Positions 41,301 to 49,775 of a stretch of DNA of 52,379 nucleotides are shown here, piece after piece. The translations under genes were made by a program, and so were the position numbers. The notes beneath the pieces are model-generated. The model saw only the letters and a program-made list of their open reading frames with translations, was not told the origin of the DNA and did not search any database. The stretch lies in NCBI GenBank assembly GCA_904502005.1, contig CAJGDC010000006.1, positions 1-52,379 on the forward strand, in the 5' to 3' direction. Source of the DNA: an uncultured Alistipes sp. (GTDB lineage: Bacteria > Bacteroidota > Bacteroidia > Bacteroidales > Rikenellaceae). Position 1 is the stretch's first letter. Every line of letters begins with the position of its first letter.

Positions 41301-41712
41301 GCCAGCTGATTATGTTCAGCAGCCTGCTGAGAGATTGCGCCTGTATCGAGAGCTTGACTCAATAGTTGAGCAGAAGCGACTTGAGGAGTTTGAGGCTCGC
41401 CTTGTAGACCGATTTGGTCGTCTGCCTGATGCCGCACGACAACTGCTTGATGTGGTGCGATTGCGTTGGGTGGCTGCCGAACTCGGCATTGAGCGCGTGA
41501 AGGTTAAGAATGGACTGATGATTGTGAGCTTCGTGGGTGATGACCACTCTCCGTTCTATAAAACCGAGCAGTTTATGAACCTACTCCGCAAAGTCACCTC
41601 ACAACCAGAACGCTTTGTCCTCAAACAGCGCGATACCAAACTCGCAATGACTATCCGCAGAGTTGATAGCGTCGCCGATGGTGTTAAGGTATTGACTGAC
41701 CTTAAGTCGTAG
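38383..41712 (+). CDS. mfd: Transcription-repair coupling factor Mfd
   Basis: A 1109-residue DNA translocase that removes RNA polymerase stalled at lesions and recruits UvrA. The N-terminal part is UvrB-like (YEPGQYSVRGGIVDIFSY at about 168-185). The RNA-polymerase-interaction domain opens at VGDYVVHIDHGVGRFDGL (about 425-442). The helicase part has Walker A GDVGFGKTE (about 577-585), DEEQRFGV (about 679-686), TATPIPRTL and the QLRGRVGR motif VI. The C-terminal D7 region is present, so the protein is full length. It shares a transcript with rng. A run of structured intergenic DNA follows. Confidence 0.98.
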   Translation: MHKILESALQTKPFVLLQKELKQKGNTVYLNELVGGALSFYMAAAVSKVVGLHVVVAEDRDTAAYVMNDLYALLDEKRVLFFPSAYKRSIVYGQQEAQSVVMRTNALNAIGNIKDGDYLVICTYPEALAERVAGAVELSEHSVKISRGDNIKIAELVDILEQLGFERVDFVYEPGQYSVRGGIVDIFSYAESRPYRLDFFGDEVDSLRSFEIGNQLSSERLDSVNIISNINGGGGNTVSFASFAGGEATYWFYDGDYALKRVDDVRVKFLNQSDEPEMATGLLTSRVELLKDMAGSTLLSLHNNLLERPATSTVLFHTQPQRQFSKNYELLAEDITARKEEGFKCYILSDNFAQMERLDNIFHSINRSGVKLDMLRVILHEGFVDYDTHLCLYTEHQLFDRYRRYKINGEIKRDEQMTVAELNALRVGDYVVHIDHGVGRFDGLVTLPDPSGGKPREVIKLVYRDGDVLFINVHSLHCISRYKSGDGERPKVHKLGSGAWQKLKTATKKAVKDISRELIALYAKRKASEGFAFSADSYLQQAMEASFRYEETADQQRAIEAVKSDMESSRPMDRLICGDVGFGKTEVAIRAAFKAAVDGKQVAVLVPTTILALQHYRSFMERLRDMPVRVEYLNRSKSAKQVRQIAEELESGQIDILIGTHKMLGSSIKFRDLGLLIIDEEQRFGVAAKEKLTQMSVNVDTLTLTATPIPRTLQFSLMGSRDLSVISTPPPNRQPIITESHTFSEELVQDAIEAELSRGGQVYFIHNNVEQLEDIRGMISRLCPKARVVAAHGRMKAGEMEKLIMDFIYGESDVLVATSIIESGVDIPNVNTIIVNNADRFGLSNLHQLRGRVGRSDRKAYCYLLSKPDELLSSDARRRLRAIEEFSDLGSGFNIAMQDLDIRGAGNLLGAEQSGFIADIGFETYQKIMNEAIAELRAEGLDVAGLSQEEQKVVDRISYVDDVAVELGVDASLPADYVQQPAERLRLYRELDSIVEQKRLEEFEARLVDRFGRLPDAARQLLDVVRLRWVAAELGIERVKVKNGLMIVSFVGDDHSPFYKTEQFMNLLRKVTSQPERFVLKQRDTKLAMTIRRVDSVADGVKVLTDLKS

Positions 41713-41727
41713 GCGCTACGCAGTACT

Positions 41728-41752
41728 GCCCGCTTTTTGAAAAAAGCAGGGC
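41728..41752. other. Hairpin after mfd
   Basis: GCCCGCTTTTT pairs with AAAAAGC-A-GGGC, a long stem with one bulge and a 2-nt apex. There is no T-run after it on the plus strand. Further on, GCGAAAC-TTT-GTTTCGC (41768-41784) forms another perfect hairpin. Confidence 0.6.
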
Positions 41753-41797
41753 GTGCAAAAACTTTCTGCGAAACTTTGTTTCGCTTCTGTGCTGATG

Positions 41798-41919
41798 CGG
41801 ATTTAGGGGAACTCTACGAGTTATTGAAACAAAAAATAGACCTTATTCAGTTTTCAAGCAAGCTTGACCTGAAAGGTCTATTTTTCTTTTCACTGCCTTG
41901 CGGCAGCAACCTAAATCCG
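41798..41919. repeat. Structured intergenic element E (four-way junction)
   Basis: A perfect 10-bp outer stem CGGATTTAGG/CCTAAATCCG (41798-41807 with 41910-41919) encloses three hairpins: AACTC-TAC-GAGTT (41810-41822), a long one with arms AAAAATAGACCT and AGGTCTATTTTT (41832-41885), and CTGCC-TTGC-GGCAG (41893-41906). The central hairpin can act as a terminator. No gene is credible in 41713-42086. Confidence 0.7.
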
Positions 41920-41952
41920 AATAAACACTTTCAGACAAAGTCTGTACCTCTT

Positions 41953-41987
41953 AAAAGCTAATGGCTAATGGCTAACGGCCAATAGCT
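41953..41987. repeat. Heptamer repeat array 4
   Basis: Five units: AAAAGCT, AATGGCT, AATGGCT, AACGGCC, AATAGCT. Confidence 0.85.
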
Positions 41988-42004
41988 AAAATACTCCCAA
42001 ATTA

Positions 42005-42036
42005 TTTGGTGATTACAAAGAATAGGGGTAATTTTG
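42005..42036 (+). promoter_or_regulatory. Promoter for the coaX-led operon
   Basis: TTTG (42005-42008) and TAATTTTG (42029-42036) are 20 bp apart, a full consensus match. The leader of about 45 nt is almost entirely heptamer array 5. Confidence 0.75.
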
Positions 42037-42050
42037 TGAACTTGTAAACT

Positions 42051-42092
42051 AACTGCTAACAGCTAATAGCTAAAAGCCAATAGCCAATGGCA
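42051..42092. repeat. Heptamer repeat array 5, containing the coaX start codon
   Basis: Six units: AACTGCT, AACAGCT, AATAGCT, AAAAGCC, AATAGCC, AATGGCA. The ATG of coaX (42087-42089) lies in the last unit. Confidence 0.85.
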
Positions 42093-42836
42093 AATTTAAT
42101 CGTTGATACGGGCAATACTTTTCACAAAATTGCCGTTATAGGTGTAGACAACAACATTCTGGAGGAGAGGGTGGTAGCCGAACTAACTGAAGAGGTTGTT
42201 GATGAACTTTATTTGCGATTTGCCCCCTCAAAGGCTATTATCTCCTCAACCCGTGGCGATAGTTCTCGTACGGCGGAGATAGTAAAGCGGAGGGTGCAAT
42301 ATGTTCTTTGTTTTGATCGTACAACGCCAGTGCCGATTGCTGTTGAGTATGACAAGAGCATGTTAGGCACAGACCGCATAGCGGCGGCAGTGGGTGCTGT
42401 AGAGCTATATGGCGCTGATAAGCAGATGATTATCATAGATGCAGGAACGGCAATAACTATTGACTTTGTCGCTGGTGGCGTGTTCTTAGGTGGTAATATT
42501 TCGCCGGGTGTGGATATGAGATTTGAGGCTCTGAGTGAGAAGACTGCCGTCTTGCCACTCTGTTCTCCGATAGTGTTGGAGGGTGAGGGTTGTAAGGTTG
42601 GAAAAACGACTGCCGATGCAATAAAATTCGGTGTTATGCAGAGCGTTTTTTACGAAGTAAAAGGGTATATTGAGTCGTTTAGTGAAAAAAATAGAGAAAA
42701 CTTGATAATTTTTATCGGAGGAGACGCTGAATATTTTGTTAATCAAATTAAAAATGCGATATTTGCAGGTCGCAAAGTGATGTACAGCGGACTTAATAGA
42801 ATTTTGGAATATAATGCAGAAAATGAAAGTATATAG
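42087..42836 (+). CDS. coaX: Type III pantothenate kinase
   Basis: Phosphorylates pantothenate with ATP in the first step of coenzyme A synthesis; type III enzymes need a monovalent cation. The 249-residue length is typical. Motifs are the phosphate-binding VDTGNTFHK at 6-14, MLGTDRIAA at about 92-100, IIDAGTAITIDFV at about 115-127 and the substrate-loop GGNISPG at about 134-140. It heads the envelope cluster coaX-OMP-TPR-lptC-CNNM-ppiD. Its 3' end overlaps the OMP gene by 14 or 23 bp depending on the start of the latter. Confidence 0.97.
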   Translation: MANLIVDTGNTFHKIAVIGVDNNILEERVVAELTEEVVDELYLRFAPSKAIISSTRGDSSRTAEIVKRRVQYVLCFDRTTPVPIAVEYDKSMLGTDRIAAAVGAVELYGADKQMIIIDAGTAITIDFVAGGVFLGGNISPGVDMRFEALSEKTAVLPLCSPIVLEGEGCKVGKTTADAIKFGVMQSVFYEVKGYIESFSEKNRENLIIFIGGDAEYFVNQIKNAIFAGRKVMYSGLNRILEYNAENESI

Positions 42837-44214
42837 CAGAGTGGTTTTTGTGGCAGTTGTCGCAATTCTTTTTGGCACGCTAAACATGCAGAGCGTGGTG
42901 GCGCAGAATGCGGCTGTAAGTGCCTATTCGCCATACACGATGTATGGTGTTGGTGAGCTGGGTACACATGGTAATGCTCTTAACAGAGCGATGGGTGGAA
43001 CTGGCGTAGCTATGCGTAGCACTCAGATAGTGAGCATGCTCAACCCCGCAGGTTATAGCGCAACAATGCCTAAGAGCTTTATGCTTGAGGTTGGTATCGA
43101 GGGTAACTTTTTGAAGAATCAGCAGCGCAAGTATACATCTACTTCCGCTAGTGACTACACCACAGCTGCCAATGCTAAGAACTCAATAAATTTCCGCGAG
43201 ATTGCTATTCAAATGCCCGTTGCGAAGGGCTTGGGCTTTGGTTTAAGTCTTATGCCGTACGGTAGTGTTGGTTATAATATGCACAGCTTTGAGCAGAGCG
43301 AAGATATTTGGGGAACTGTTGGTGGTGTGATGTATAACTATCAGGGTGATGGCGATTTGACAGAGGTTAAGGCTGGTCTTGGTTGGGAGATTTTCCGTGG
43401 CTTTTCTGTCGGTATTGCGGCAAAGTACTACTGGGGAAACATTCAGCACAACTACACAACATCAATCTATGGTGATTATGTAGGCTCCGGAGACTTTGTA
43501 GCAACTACCGGTCTTGATGATTACGCCTTCTCAAACTTTAAGTTCCAGGCGGGTATTCAGTGGAATGTCGTTTCAACAAAGAAGCGAATGATTACCATCG
43601 GTGCTACTTATGATTACGGTGGCCCACTGCGTCCGAAGCTCTTGCAGACAGTATACATTGGAGACTATAGCTCTACTGTTGTAAGTCATGAGGATTCTCG
43701 TGGTCAGATGCGCCTGCCACATGCTGTTAATGCAGGTATAACATACCAGGATGCTAAGTTTATCATCAATGCTGATTATGCTTACCAGAATTGGGGTGGC
43801 GATAACGCCTTCTTCCAGCAGGATGCAGTCAGTGGTATGAGCGTAAAGTATGTCGATACACACACCTATAAGTTTGGCTTTGAGTATGTGCCAAATCGCT
43901 TTGATGTACGTAACTACCTTAAGCGTGTGAGCTACCGCATTGGTGTTCGCTATGGCGATTACTACCAGAGCTTTGAGGGTCATAATATTCGTCAGTGGGC
44001 AGTAACTGCAGGTTTCGGTTTCCCACTACGATTTATGGGTGCAACAAGTATCAATGCAGGTATTGAGCTCGGAAGCCGTGGCGATTTGTCGTCAATAATA
44101 ATGCCTAAGTTGGGCAAGCGTGTAGGATTTATCCAGCAGAATTATATAAAGGTAAATCTCGGCTTCTCACTCTTTGGCGAGGACTACTGGTTTGTACGCC
44201 CTAAGATTGACTAA
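42823..44214 (+). CDS. Outer-membrane beta-barrel protein of the coaX cluster (FadL/OmpP1-like)
   Basis: A 463-residue exported barrel protein. The signal peptide is about residues 1-28 (ends SVVAQ). The mature N-terminus SPYTMYGVGELGTHGNALNRAMGGTGVAMR resembles the hatch region of FadL/OmpP1-type transporters: the GxGxxAxGGTG-type turn followed by LNPAGYSATMP. Alternating amphipathic strands make up the rest. The function in Bacteroidales is not established; hydrophobic-compound uptake or an LPS/lipid export role is possible. ATG 42823 is preferred over 42814 for signal-peptide shape; both overlap coaX. Confidence 0.8.
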   Translation: MKVYSRVVFVAVVAILFGTLNMQSVVAQNAAVSAYSPYTMYGVGELGTHGNALNRAMGGTGVAMRSTQIVSMLNPAGYSATMPKSFMLEVGIEGNFLKNQQRKYTSTSASDYTTAANAKNSINFREIAIQMPVAKGLGFGLSLMPYGSVGYNMHSFEQSEDIWGTVGGVMYNYQGDGDLTEVKAGLGWEIFRGFSVGIAAKYYWGNIQHNYTTSIYGDYVGSGDFVATTGLDDYAFSNFKFQAGIQWNVVSTKKRMITIGATYDYGGPLRPKLLQTVYIGDYSSTVVSHEDSRGQMRLPHAVNAGITYQDAKFIINADYAYQNWGGDNAFFQQDAVSGMSVKYVDTHTYKFGFEYVPNRFDVRNYLKRVSYRIGVRYGDYYQSFEGHNIRQWAVTAGFGFPLRFMGATSINAGIELGSRGDLSSIIMPKLGKRVGFIQQNYIKVNLGFSLFGEDYWFVRPKID

Positions 44215-44254
44215 AATATTGAAACTAAAAATTAACAACATAAAGTAAAATAAA

Positions 44255-45604
44255 ATGAAGGTACTTAAGTTTTTTATCGTAGCAGCTATGGCTGCAGTGG
44301 CAACAACAGCTGCCGCACAGGATTTTAGCGATCCTAAGTATGCAAAATGGGGTAATACTCCAGAGGAGCGTAAGGAGAACATTCTCGCAAGCTCTTATCT
44401 TAAGGAGGAGGTTGCAAACCGCCACTTTAACTCTGCGGCTCGTTATCTTCAGCAGCTGCTTGCGTCTTGCCCAAATGCTTCAGAGAACATCTATGCAAAT
44501 GGTGTGAAGCTCTATAAGGACAAGGCTAACCGTGCAGAGTCTCTCTCTGAGAAGAAGATGTATGTTGACTCTATTCTTCTTCTTTACGATATTCGTATCG
44601 CAAACTTCGGTGATCACCCAAAGCGTGGTCGTGTCTATCTGCTTGAGCGTAAGGCTCGTGAGTATCTCACCTACAAGGCTGATGACCGTGAGGGTGTAGC
44701 AGAGGCATTCGAGGCAGCTATCGCTGCACAGAAGGAGGTTGGCGCAGTAAACCCAGAGGTTGTTGCTATCTACTTCAAGAACCTTTGTGATGACTATCAG
44801 AACGATGTTGTAGATGCAATGACTGTTGTAAACGCTTATGACAGCCACGCTCAGTACTTCGAGAATCTTGCTCCAGAGCAGGTTCAGTTCAAGGAGCAGT
44901 TTGAGCAGTGCTTCGGTATGAGTGGTGCTGCATCTTGCGAGAACCTTGAGACTATCTTCTCAAAGAAGATTGCTGATAATCCAGAAGATACAAAGATTGT
45001 AGAGCAGGCATTTAAGCTTATGGCTCGTGCAAACTGCTCAAGCGACTTCTTCTTTACTGTTGGTGAGAAGCACTATGCTGCAAATAAGACCTCTGAGGTT
45101 GCTATGCTTCTTGCACAGGGCTTCCAGGATAAGCAGAACTTTGATAAGGCAAATCAGTATCTTCGTGAGGCATTGTCTACTGAGACTGTAGCGGCCGAGC
45201 GCGAGAAGCTCTTTGTACGTATCGGTATCCTTGATATGAGCATGAATAACTTCGCTGCAGCAGTTGAGGCATTCCGTGAGGCTCAGGCCATCAATCCAGA
45301 GAATCCACATGCTCCATTCTTCCTTGCACAGTGCTATGTTAATGGCGCTAAGGGTTGCTCAGGTCTTCAGAAGGATGCAGTATATTGGGTAGCATACGAC
45401 CTTATTCAGAAGGCTCTTCCACTTCTTGAGGCTCAGGACGCAGCTCGTGTTGAGGCTGCTCAGCAGCTTGCAGCAGCATACCGCGCAGCATTCCCTACAA
45501 AGGAGGAGTGCTTCTTCAACGAGCTTGCTGATGGCTCTTCATATACAGTAAACTGCGGCTTTGCACAGGGCGTTCGCACTACAGTTCGTCCACGCGTACA
45601 GTAA
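44255..45604 (+). CDS. Exported tetratricopeptide-repeat protein
   Basis: A 449-residue periplasmic protein with signal peptide (about 1-21, ends TAAAQ). The body is helical with TPR-like pairs, clearest at about 325-360 (FVRIGILDMSMNNFAAAVEAFREAQAINPENP in pieces) and about 145-160. Such scaffolds bind partner proteins; the partner is unknown but the setting between an outer-membrane barrel and lptC suggests envelope assembly. Codon use is strongly biased toward a small codon set, as in ppiD and the giant lipoprotein, consistent with high expression. The lptC start follows one base after its stop. Confidence 0.85.
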   Translation: MKVLKFFIVAAMAAVATTAAAQDFSDPKYAKWGNTPEERKENILASSYLKEEVANRHFNSAARYLQQLLASCPNASENIYANGVKLYKDKANRAESLSEKKMYVDSILLLYDIRIANFGDHPKRGRVYLLERKAREYLTYKADDREGVAEAFEAAIAAQKEVGAVNPEVVAIYFKNLCDDYQNDVVDAMTVVNAYDSHAQYFENLAPEQVQFKEQFEQCFGMSGAASCENLETIFSKKIADNPEDTKIVEQAFKLMARANCSSDFFFTVGEKHYAANKTSEVAMLLAQGFQDKQNFDKANQYLREALSTETVAAEREKLFVRIGILDMSMNNFAAAVEAFREAQAINPENPHAPFFLAQCYVNGAKGCSGLQKDAVYWVAYDLIQKALPLLEAQDAARVEAAQQLAAAYRAAFPTKEECFFNELADGSSYTVNCGFAQGVRTTVRPRVQ

Positions 45605-45605
45605 T

Positions 45606-46361
45606 ATGAGAAAATTATTGCACAGATTTTCGGCAATAGCACTCCTTTTCTTAGGGGGTGCTTTGCTGTTTTCGTGCAAGGAGGAGAAGAAGGCTACAGA
45701 CGAATCTCTTGATGCCATAATGACCGAGAAGAGTCAGAATCTAACTATTGTGGTTACAGAGAATGGTCGCAGGTCTTACAGATTTACCACACCGTTGCTT
45801 GAGGGCTATACGCTCGGTCGTGACCCATATAGAGAGTTCCGCAAGGGTATTAAGATTACAACCTATCAGGACGACTCGCTGACATCTGTCAATGCAACTA
45901 TGGAGTCCAACTACGCCATCTATTACGAGAATCGTAAGCTTTGGGAGGCTAAGGGTAATGTGCGCATTGTTAAACATGACGGTACTAAGGTCTATACGCA
46001 GCAACTATTTTGGAACTCAACAACTAAGCGTATCTACTCAAATGTAGATACCAAGATTGTTACGGCTGACGATACCCATTTTACTGAGGGTTTTGAGTCC
46101 GATGAGGATATGGTAGAGCTTAACTTCCGCCATTGGAAGGGTAAGGTTATGATGAATGAGAATATGATGTCTCAAAATGAGGACTCTACAGCAGTAGAGC
46201 AGACACCACCACCTGTTTCAGAGCCTCAGAACAAGCCAGAGCCAGCGCAGACAACCAAAAAGAGCTTGTCTCGCCCAAGTCCAGCCTTTAGACGCCCACA
46301 GCAGAATCTGCCAAAGTCTATAGCCCGCAGTAATGAGGGTGAAAACATAAGGTTAGAGTAG
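45606..46361 (+). CDS. lptC: LPS export periplasmic protein LptC, lipoprotein form
   Basis: Part of the LptB2FGC-A-DE bridge that carries lipopolysaccharide from the inner to the outer membrane. The 251-residue protein starts with a hydrophobic segment ending in LLFSC (Cys24), so it is lipid-anchored rather than helix-anchored. The OstA/LptC-like jellyroll is recognisable in VNATMESNYAIYYENRKLWEAKGNVRI (given here in part) and VDTKIVTADDTHFTEGFESD. A Pro/Gln-rich tail of about 55 residues extends beyond the usual family end. The start at 45606 is one base past the TPR stop; an upstream in-frame codon is rejected. Confidence 0.9.
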   Translation: MRKLLHRFSAIALLFLGGALLFSCKEEKKATDESLDAIMTEKSQNLTIVVTENGRRSYRFTTPLLEGYTLGRDPYREFRKGIKITTYQDDSLTSVNATMESNYAIYYENRKLWEAKGNVRIVKHDGTKVYTQQLFWNSTTKRIYSNVDTKIVTADDTHFTEGFESDEDMVELNFRHWKGKVMMNENMMSQNEDSTAVEQTPPPVSEPQNKPEPAQTTKKSLSRPSPAFRRPQQNLPKSIARSNEGENIRLE

Positions 46362-46385
46362 AAGTATATATTATATAATAGGTAA

Positions 46386-47654
46386 ATGACCACAACGATA
46401 GTAATCATACTACTTATGTTGCTCCTCTCGGCCTTCTTCTCAGGTATGGAGATTGCGTTTTTGAATAAAAATCGCCTCAAACATGAGATAGACCGTAAGC
46501 AGAGCCGCATTTTTGACTATATTGCTGAGCTGTTCTCACGCAATCAGGGTCAGTATATCACTACTATCCTTGTTGGTAATAACATCACCCTTGTTGTCTA
46601 CTCAATGTGCATGTCGCAGCTTTTGCGAGCTATGGCGTATCTGTTGGGGTGGGATGATATTTATAGCCAGGGGTCGTTTATCCTCGAGACTATTATCCCT
46701 ACGATAATAGTTATCTTTGTTGCAGAGTATATTCCGAAGTCAATTATAAGGACCAATCCAAACTTCTACTACCGATTTTTTGCTCCTGTAATCTTCATCT
46801 TTTATATTATTCTCTATCCTATTGCACGTCTGACAACGTTGTTGTCCTATGGACTACTGCGACTCTTTGGTCGTACGCCAGCGCAGGCTGTTCGCCAAAC
46901 CGAGTTTGACCGTAGCGACCTTGAGAGTCTGCTTGATTCTAATAATACGGAGGTGCAGAATGACACAGAGGCGGAGATTAAGATGTTCCAAAATGCTCTT
47001 GACTTTGCCGACTTGAGGGTGCGTGATTGTATGGTCTCACGCGTAGATATGGAGGCTGTGGATATTGACCAAACCACAATAGAGAGCCTTACAGAGCGAT
47101 TTGTGGAGAGTAAATACTCGCGAATTTTTGTCTGGAAAGATAGCATTGACAATATTATCGGCTACGTGAATTCAAAGAGCCTCTTTACCTCGCCAAAGGG
47201 TATTGATGACCTGCTTATAGATGTAGATTTTGTGGCTGAAACAATGCCTCTGCAGGATATGCTTACCCAGTTTATCAAGCAGAAGAGCAATATTGCTGTG
47301 GTTATAGATGAGTTTGGAGGTACTGCTGGCATTATCTCACTTGAGGATGTGCTTGAGCAGATTTTTGGTGAGATTGAGGATGAGCATGATGTTGAGGATA
47401 CAGTTGAGAAACAACTTTCAGAGACTGAATATGTCCTCTCTTGTCGACTTGAGGTTGAGTATCTGAATGAAAAATATGGACTCAACATTGCCGAGAGCGA
47501 TGAATATGATACACTCGCTGGTTATATTATCTATCGTTATAAGGAGCTTCCAACGGCAGGCACACAGATGGAGTTTGATGGACTTAAAATAAAGATTTTA
47601 CGTACCACACGCTCCAGAATAGAACTTGCAAGGGTTGAATGTGTGAAAAAATAG
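46386..47654 (+). CDS. CNNM/CBS-domain membrane protein (hemolysin/CorC family, GldE-like)
   Basis: A 422-residue membrane protein. The N-terminal DUF21/CNNM transmembrane domain is at about 1-180 (LLSAFFSGMEIAFLNKNRL, with the GxExAxxxxxxxR family signature). Two CBS domains span about 205-330 (VRDCMVSRVDMEAVD, VVIDEFGGTAGIISLEDVLEQIFG). A CorC/HlyC transporter-associated domain closes the protein. Family members handle Mg2+ or other divalent ions; the Bacteroidota relative GldE is linked to gliding/secretion lipoprotein GldD, but no gldD is present here. It sits 24 bp after lptC. Confidence 0.93.
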   Translation: MTTTIVIILLMLLLSAFFSGMEIAFLNKNRLKHEIDRKQSRIFDYIAELFSRNQGQYITTILVGNNITLVVYSMCMSQLLRAMAYLLGWDDIYSQGSFILETIIPTIIVIFVAEYIPKSIIRTNPNFYYRFFAPVIFIFYIILYPIARLTTLLSYGLLRLFGRTPAQAVRQTEFDRSDLESLLDSNNTEVQNDTEAEIKMFQNALDFADLRVRDCMVSRVDMEAVDIDQTTIESLTERFVESKYSRIFVWKDSIDNIIGYVNSKSLFTSPKGIDDLLIDVDFVAETMPLQDMLTQFIKQKSNIAVVIDEFGGTAGIISLEDVLEQIFGEIEDEHDVEDTVEKQLSETEYVLSCRLEVEYLNEKYGLNIAESDEYDTLAGYIIYRYKELPTAGTQMEFDGLKIKILRTTRSRIELARVECVKK

Positions 47655-47686
47655 CAAAAAAAGGTAGATATTTAGAATAAAATTAC

Positions 47687-47694
47687 TATATTCG
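47687..47694 (+). promoter_or_regulatory. Possible -7 box for ppiD
   Basis: TATATTCG differs from TAnnTTTG at one position, as does the ung box. It lies in the 99-bp gap before ATG 47754. Confidence 0.35.
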
Positions 47695-47753
47695 CAGGTT
47701 GTTTGGCGCAACATATAAAACTGTTTAGAATTTATTACAAAAAATATTTTGAT

Positions 47754-49775
47754 ATGGTAAGTTTGAATACTTTAAGAACCAAATTCGGCGTACTGCTTTC
47801 AGTTGTTATCGCAGGCGCGCTTTTGGCATTTATCTTCTCTCTTAAGACAGAGATGGGATTTTCAGGTAACGACCCTGAGGTCGGTTCAATCAATGGTGAG
47901 GATATTCACTACAGTGAGTTCCTTGCTGCTTATGACGATGTTAAGTCTCAGATGGGTGAGCTTAATACAGATCAGGCAGCTCAGCAGGCTCTTGCTAACA
48001 CATGGCAGATTCTGCTCTCTGACTACGTTTTCACTCCAGGCTTTGCAGAGCTCGGTCTTGCAGTAGGTGCAGCAGAGCACAAGGCTATGGTTCGTGGTGA
48101 GCGCGCAAGCAATGTATTCGGTAGCGTATTTGGCAACCCTCAGACTGGTGAGTATAGCATTGAGGCTCTAACCTCTTTCCTACAGCAGGTAGAAAGCAAC
48201 CCTCAGGCTCAGCAGATGTGGGCTTTCCTTAGCAAGCAGGCTGATGTTGACCGTGCTATGATGAAGTACCAGGAGCTTGTAAAGAAGGGCGCTTATGCAA
48301 CTGCTCTTGAGGTTGAGCGCGGTGTTAAGGCTGCAAACAACTCTTACAATGGTCGTTATGTTGTAGCTCGTTATAACACTGTTGCTGACTCACTTGTTAC
48401 CGTTTCTGACGGCGAGATTAAGGCTTACTACAACGCAAATAAGAGCCAGTACAAGCAGACTCCTTATCGCACTATCTCATATGTAGAGTATGAGGTTGTT
48501 CCTACAGAGGAGGATAAGGCTGCTGTTGAGGCTGAGGCTAAGGCTGCTGCAGAGCACTTTGCTGTAGTCGCTGATATTAAGGAGTACTCTCGTGAGAACC
48601 GTCACACATCTATCGCTCAGACCTATATCACTGCTGCTCAGATGACCGCTGAGGAGAAGGATGCTCTTACAAAGGGTAAGATGTACGGTCCAGCTCTTGT
48701 AGCTGATGAGTGGCGCGCTGCTCGCGTAGTTGATGTACGCAATGTTCCTGAGAAGTATACTCTTAGCCACATCGTTCTCAACTATACAGATACTCAGCTT
48801 GCAGATAGCCTTGTAACTGTTGCTAAGAAGGGTGACTTCGCAGCTCTCGCTTCACAGTACTCTATCGCAGAGACTGCTGCTGAGGGTGGTAAGATTGGCG
48901 AGGTAACTTACTCATCACTTGCTCCAGAGTTCGCTGATGCATTGGTTGGTAAGAAGAAGGGTGACATCGTTAAGGTTACTATGGGTAACGCTATCCAGGT
49001 TCTCAAGATTGAGAGCGTAGATGCTATCCAGAAGCACTACAAGCTCGCTTCACTCACTTATCCACTCGTTGCTTCACAGCAGACTCAGCGCGATGTACAC
49101 AACGCAGCTAGCCTCTTCGCTGTAAACGCTGCTAAGGAGGGCTTTGATGCTACTGTAACTGCACAGGCACAGTCTTCACGCTCAGCAAATATTGAGCATG
49201 CAGCTCGCGCCGTACGTGGTATCGATGCTCACTCTCTTGAGGTTGTCTTCTGGGCTAACAAGGCTAAGGTTGGTGATGTTTCTGAGCTCATTAAGCTTGA
49301 CAATAACCACTACGTTATCGCAACCCTGACCGGTATCAATGACAATGAGTACCGCACTGTTAAGGAGGTAGCTTCACAGATTAAGAGCACTCTTCTTCGT
49401 GATAAGAAGTTCGAGCAGATTGCAGCTACTATGACTGGTGCAACTATCGAGGAGGTTGCCGCAGCTGCTAATGGTGAGGTTAAGACCTTCGAGAATGTTA
49501 AGTACGATGCTTACTATATTCCAGGTATCGGTGTTGAGCCACGCGTTCTTGGCACAATCGCTTCTCTTGAGGCGGGTAAGCTCTCTGCTCCAATTAAGGG
49601 CGCAAGCGGCGTATATGTTCTTGTAAATGACGCAGTAACTCCTGCAGAGGAGGCTCAGACTCTCGAGGCTGAGAAGGTTAAGCAGCAGGCTTCTGCAGAG
49701 CAGAATGCAATGCGTGCAATCTATGCAGTACAGCAGGCTGCGGAGGTTGTGGATAATACTGTCGGCTACTTCTAG
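47754..49775 (+). CDS. PpiD/SurA-like membrane-anchored peptidyl-prolyl isomerase
   Basis: A periplasmic folding factor of 673 residues. A single transmembrane anchor is at about 11-30, SurA_N-type chaperone helices at about 40-250 (GSINGEDIHYSEFLAAYDDV), a parvulin-type PPIC domain at about 335-422 (LSHIVLNYTDTQ, ASQYSIAETAAEGGKIGEV, LKIESVDAI) and a second, degenerate parvulin-like region toward the C-terminus. This architecture matches PpiD. ATG 47754 was chosen because it places the membrane segment at the N-terminus; the in-frame TTG at 47703 adds an unconserved extension. Codon use indicates strong expression. Element C begins on the last base of its stop codon. Confidence 0.92.
   Translation: MVSLNTLRTKFGVLLSVVIAGALLAFIFSLKTEMGFSGNDPEVGSINGEDIHYSEFLAAYDDVKSQMGELNTDQAAQQALANTWQILLSDYVFTPGFAELGLAVGAAEHKAMVRGERASNVFGSVFGNPQTGEYSIEALTSFLQQVESNPQAQQMWAFLSKQADVDRAMMKYQELVKKGAYATALEVERGVKAANNSYNGRYVVARYNTVADSLVTVSDGEIKAYYNANKSQYKQTPYRTISYVEYEVVPTEEDKAAVEAEAKAAAEHFAVVADIKEYSRENRHTSIAQTYITAAQMTAEEKDALTKGKMYGPALVADEWRAARVVDVRNVPEKYTLSHIVLNYTDTQLADSLVTVAKKGDFAALASQYSIAETAAEGGKIGEVTYSSLAPEFADALVGKKKGDIVKVTMGNAIQVLKIESVDAIQKHYKLASLTYPLVASQQTQRDVHNAASLFAVNAAKEGFDATVTAQAQSSRSANIEHAARAVRGIDAHSLEVVFWANKAKVGDVSELIKLDNNHYVIATLTGINDNEYRTVKEVASQIKSTLLRDKKFEQIAATMTGATIEEVAAAANGEVKTFENVKYDAYYIPGIGVEPRVLGTIASLEAGKLSAPIKGASGVYVLVNDAVTPAEEAQTLEAEKVKQQASAEQNAMRAIYAVQQAAEVVDNTVGYF

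Noticed and set aside
41798..41919. tRNA or tmRNA
   Set aside because: The cloverleaf has no T-loop (TTCRA), no D-loop GG and no plausible anticodon stem-loop; the stem lengths do not fit.
41737..41961. A 74-codon open frame after mfd
   Set aside because: It runs through the hairpins of element E and the flanking region; the translation has no domain and the DNA is constrained by pairing, not coding.
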